A stretch of DNA of 64,000 nt, taken from assembly GCA_045642085.1 (NCBI GenBank), contig JAZUIF010000040.1:1-64000 (forward strand), in the 5' to 3' direction. Source of the DNA: UBA1723 sp045642085 (GTDB taxonomy: Bacteria; Bacteroidota; Bacteroidia; Bacteroidales; Paludibacteraceae). The notes below the pieces were generated by a model. That model ran no database searches, was not told where the DNA came from, and saw nothing but the letters and a program-made list of their open reading frames with translations. Shown piece after piece: positions 62,218 through 64,000 of this stretch (positions within the stretch are counted from its first letter, which is position 1; each line of letters opens with the position of its first letter). The position numbers were made by a program, and so were the translations under genes.

Positions 62218-62868
62218 ATGAAACTAGATATTAAGACAATAATAGGAATTGTTGTCATTGCTGTGGTGGCGTACCTGTGCCGACCGCTGAATTATAAGAT
62301 AACTGAAGTCCTTTTTGACAAAAAGAATAATTCAGACGAAGAAGATGAGCTTAGTATTAGCGGCAATATTGATGGCCACGACTATGTGGATCTTGGATTA
62401 AGTGTGAAATGGGCGACATGTAATATTGGAGCGGCCAAGCCAAAGGAATACGGCAACTATTTTGCATGGGGAGAGACAGGCAAAAAATATAGGTATGATT
62501 TCAGCAAATATTCATGGCGTTCTGATGACGCAGCTAATGCCCAGTGGGGAGAGTCATGGCGTATGCCGACGAAAACAGAGTGTGACGAACTCGTGAACCA
62601 ATGCTCTTGGAAATGGACTACTATCAAAGGCGTAAAGGGGTATAAAGTCATGGCAAGGAACGGAAATTGGATTTTCCTTCCTGCTGCTGGCTACCGCAAT
62701 GGTGATTCGATCGACGATGTGGGGGCTTACGGACACTACTGGAGCTCTACCGTGAACGATAGCAATAATAACGACGCTTATGGCCTCCGCTTCGATTCGA
62801 GCAGTAAGGGTACGTACGGCAGCTACTACCGCGCCTACGGGCACAGTGTACGACCTGTCGCAGAATGA
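62218..62868 (+). CDS. FISUMP-domain protein, membrane anchored
   Basis: 216 aa. N-terminal membrane anchor (TIIGIVVIAVVAYLC), acidic spacer, then a complete Fibrobacter succinogenes major paralogous (FISUMP) domain: HDYVDLGLSVKWATCNIGA, YGNYFAWGE, WGESWRMPTKTECDELVNQC, FLPAAGYRNGDS, YWSSTVNDSNN and SVRPVAE. The domain is common in secreted Bacteroidota proteins; its function is not established. Convergent with the second FISUMP gene, 20 bases apart. Confidence 0.8.
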   Translation: MKLDIKTIIGIVVIAVVAYLCRPLNYKITEVLFDKKNNSDEEDELSISGNIDGHDYVDLGLSVKWATCNIGAAKPKEYGNYFAWGETGKKYRYDFSKYSWRSDDAANAQWGESWRMPTKTECDELVNQCSWKWTTIKGVKGYKVMARNGNWIFLPAAGYRNGDSIDDVGAYGHYWSSTVNDSNNNDAYGLRFDSSSKGTYGSYYRAYGHSVRPVAE

Positions 62869-62888
62869 GGTGAATGAGTGATATTTGC

Positions 62889-63545
62889 TTATTTCTTGGC
62901 ACGCACCGCGCGAACAGTGAAGCCATTGAAGCGGCGGAAGTAGTTGTTCCAGCTCGCTCCGCGCTCGTAGAAGGCCAAGTAGCGAGCGTAGCTCTCGCCC
63001 TCCTCGCAGCGCGAAGACGACCAGCCGCCGTAGTCGCCCTTACCGTAGACACCCGATCCGCCGCGGTAGCCTGCGGCAGGGAAAAAGACAGAGTTGCCGT
63101 TCTTTCCTGTGAATTTCGCTCCGTACACGCCGTTGACCTCCGTCATTTGGAATTGACACTCCTCTACTAGCTCTCTCTGCTCCTCGTTTGTCGGCATGCG
63201 CCACTCTGATCCCCAGTTGGCTGTGGCAGCGTCATCCTCGGGAAGAAGCGTTGTCAATCCGTCATTAAAATTATATTTTGTAAAATCTTCTCCCCATATG
63301 TCTTCTCCCCATTTGTATGTGATATTGTCGTATACCTCCTTAGGCTCAGTCTCGCCCCATGCGAAATAGTCGCCATATTCCTCTGGTTTGGTTGCTCCAA
63401 CATTGTAGGTAGCCCAAAGTGTGCCAGATGGAAGGCCAAGGTCGACATAGGCATGATCGTTTTTTTTTACTCGCTTGGCTTGTACCGAGAGTGTGCAGCC
63501 CATCAGGAACAAGGCTGCCGTTAAGATGAACTTTAGATATCTCAT
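62889..63545 (-). CDS. FISUMP-domain exported protein
   Basis: 218 aa from the ATG before RYLKFILTAALFLMGCTLSV; a longer open frame upstream (to 63680) has no family match and is not used. The leader ends LFLMGC-TLSVQA: either a lipobox Cys or cleavage after VQA. FISUMP domain: HAYVDLGLPSGTLWATYNVG, YGDYFAWGETEP, AATANWGSEWRMPTNEEQRE, FFPAAGYRGGSG, GGWSSSR and FTVRAVRA. Paralogue of the convergent gene. Function unknown. Confidence 0.78.
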   Translation of the reverse strand: MRYLKFILTAALFLMGCTLSVQAKRVKKNDHAYVDLGLPSGTLWATYNVGATKPEEYGDYFAWGETEPKEVYDNITYKWGEDIWGEDFTKYNFNDGLTTLLPEDDAATANWGSEWRMPTNEEQRELVEECQFQMTEVNGVYGAKFTGKNGNSVFFPAAGYRGGSGVYGKGDYGGWSSSRCEEGESYARYLAFYERGASWNNYFRRFNGFTVRAVRAKK

Positions 63546-63696
63546 AATTGCATATTTGTAGGGGCATAATCTTATGCTGATTAAATAATGGATTGATTCC
63601 TCGCCAACGGTAGCTTTTTTACTTCGTGAAAAAACATTGGCTGTTTTGACAATCGTTCCACGGTTGATGAATTTGCACACATACCGTTCCGAGGTT

Positions 63697-63981
63697 TCAA
63701 CGCTCGCCTACGGCTCGCATTGGATGTGAAGGACAATAAAACCGCTGCTCGTACGCATCATATTGGATGTCGTCGATATATGTGCAAATATAATTCTTTT
63801 GGCAAAGGATTCGCTTCAACTGGCCGCCTGAATTGTAATAATATTTGATTTTCTCACCGTCTGGGTACACCATCTCCTGGATTCTGTTCCATGAATCATA
63901 TTTCCATTCGGTTGTGTATGTTGCGACGTCGACACTACATAATTTTTGACTATTGTTATATAAGAAGAGATTATTTGCAGG
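63697..63981 (-). pseudogene. RHS/YD-repeat gene fragment
   Basis: 95 codons with no start, preceded by two TAA stops. Contains one clear RHS unit, TYTTEWKYDSWNRIQEMVYP then DGEKIKYYYNSGGQLKRI, and IDDIQYDAYEQR. Family homology stops exactly after YEQR. The remaining residues come from a GC-rich sequence (AACGCTCGCCTACGGCTCGC on the plus strand) that resembles the dispersed repeats elsewhere in the window. RHS proteins are large polymorphic toxins or surface proteins; this is a broken piece. Confidence 0.65.
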
Positions 63982-64000
63982 TTATTAAAAAATACATAAT

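Noticed and set aside
63546..63680. N-terminal extension of the second FISUMP protein
   Set aside because: It would bury the signal peptide 45 residues inside the protein and has no family match.

Overview
The window reads as a chromosomal segment of an AT-rich member of the Bacteroidota, most likely order Bacteroidales. The support is: promoters of the Bacteroidota -33/-7 type (TTG or TTTG, 19 bp, TAnnTTTG) in front of the ribosomal operon, two tRNA units and the surface-protein operons; type IX secretion (T9SS) cargo with both type A and type B C-terminal sorting domains; a PorP/SprF protein; FISUMP-domain proteins; MenA; and the S10/spc/alpha ribosomal cluster with a cysteine-poor L36. I do not assign a genus.

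Layout. 1-3319 (minus): two translationally coupled DUF262 (GmrS/ParB-like) genes, a DUF262+DUF1524 protein and a second DUF262 protein running off the left edge, a candidate restriction/defence pair. 3424-6511 (minus): a thioredoxin - rmlA - rmlC - rmlD - ppnP operon closed by a hairpin terminator. 6751-13353 (plus): a tandem array of membrane-anchored TerB + J-domain (DjlA-like) paralogues, five J domains in six reading frames, one pair broken by a frameshifted junction. 13358-21367 (minus): a 2072-aa Ig-like T9SS type B surface protein and its PorP/SprF partner, separated by a RAYT (TnpA-REP) transposase embedded in REP palindromes. 21909-23656 (plus): tRNA-Pro and an AAA ATPase fused to a PD-(D/E)XK nuclease, bracketed by an inverted pair of ~83-bp repeats. 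23741-37968 (minus): a surface operon with a 3.5-kilo-residue T9SS type A protein, two TraO-like outer-membrane barrels, PKD-like lipoproteins and a chimeric mini-lipoprotein, with duplicated promoters. 38144-39628 (minus): a decayed stretch with a dead rtcB, a small membrane protein and fragments.

39674-57015 (minus) is the complete str-S10-spc-alpha supercluster from rpsL to rplQ, with fusA, secY, infA and rpoA, from a strong promoter to a strong terminator; rpmD and rpmJ are included and map is absent from its common place after secY. 57282-57826 holds a tandem 32-bp repeat and the C-terminal remnant of a DUF4143 ATPase. 58500-61645 (minus) is a dCMP deaminase - S41 protease - menA operon. 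61805-62186 (plus) is a tRNA-Gly-Leu-Phe operon. The right edge has two convergent FISUMP-domain genes and an RHS/YD-repeat fragment cut at a dispersed repeat.

The least explained structures are the TerB-J array and the type A surface operon with TraO-like barrels. Both show recent duplication, recombination and frameshifting. The housekeeping blocks are ordinary.
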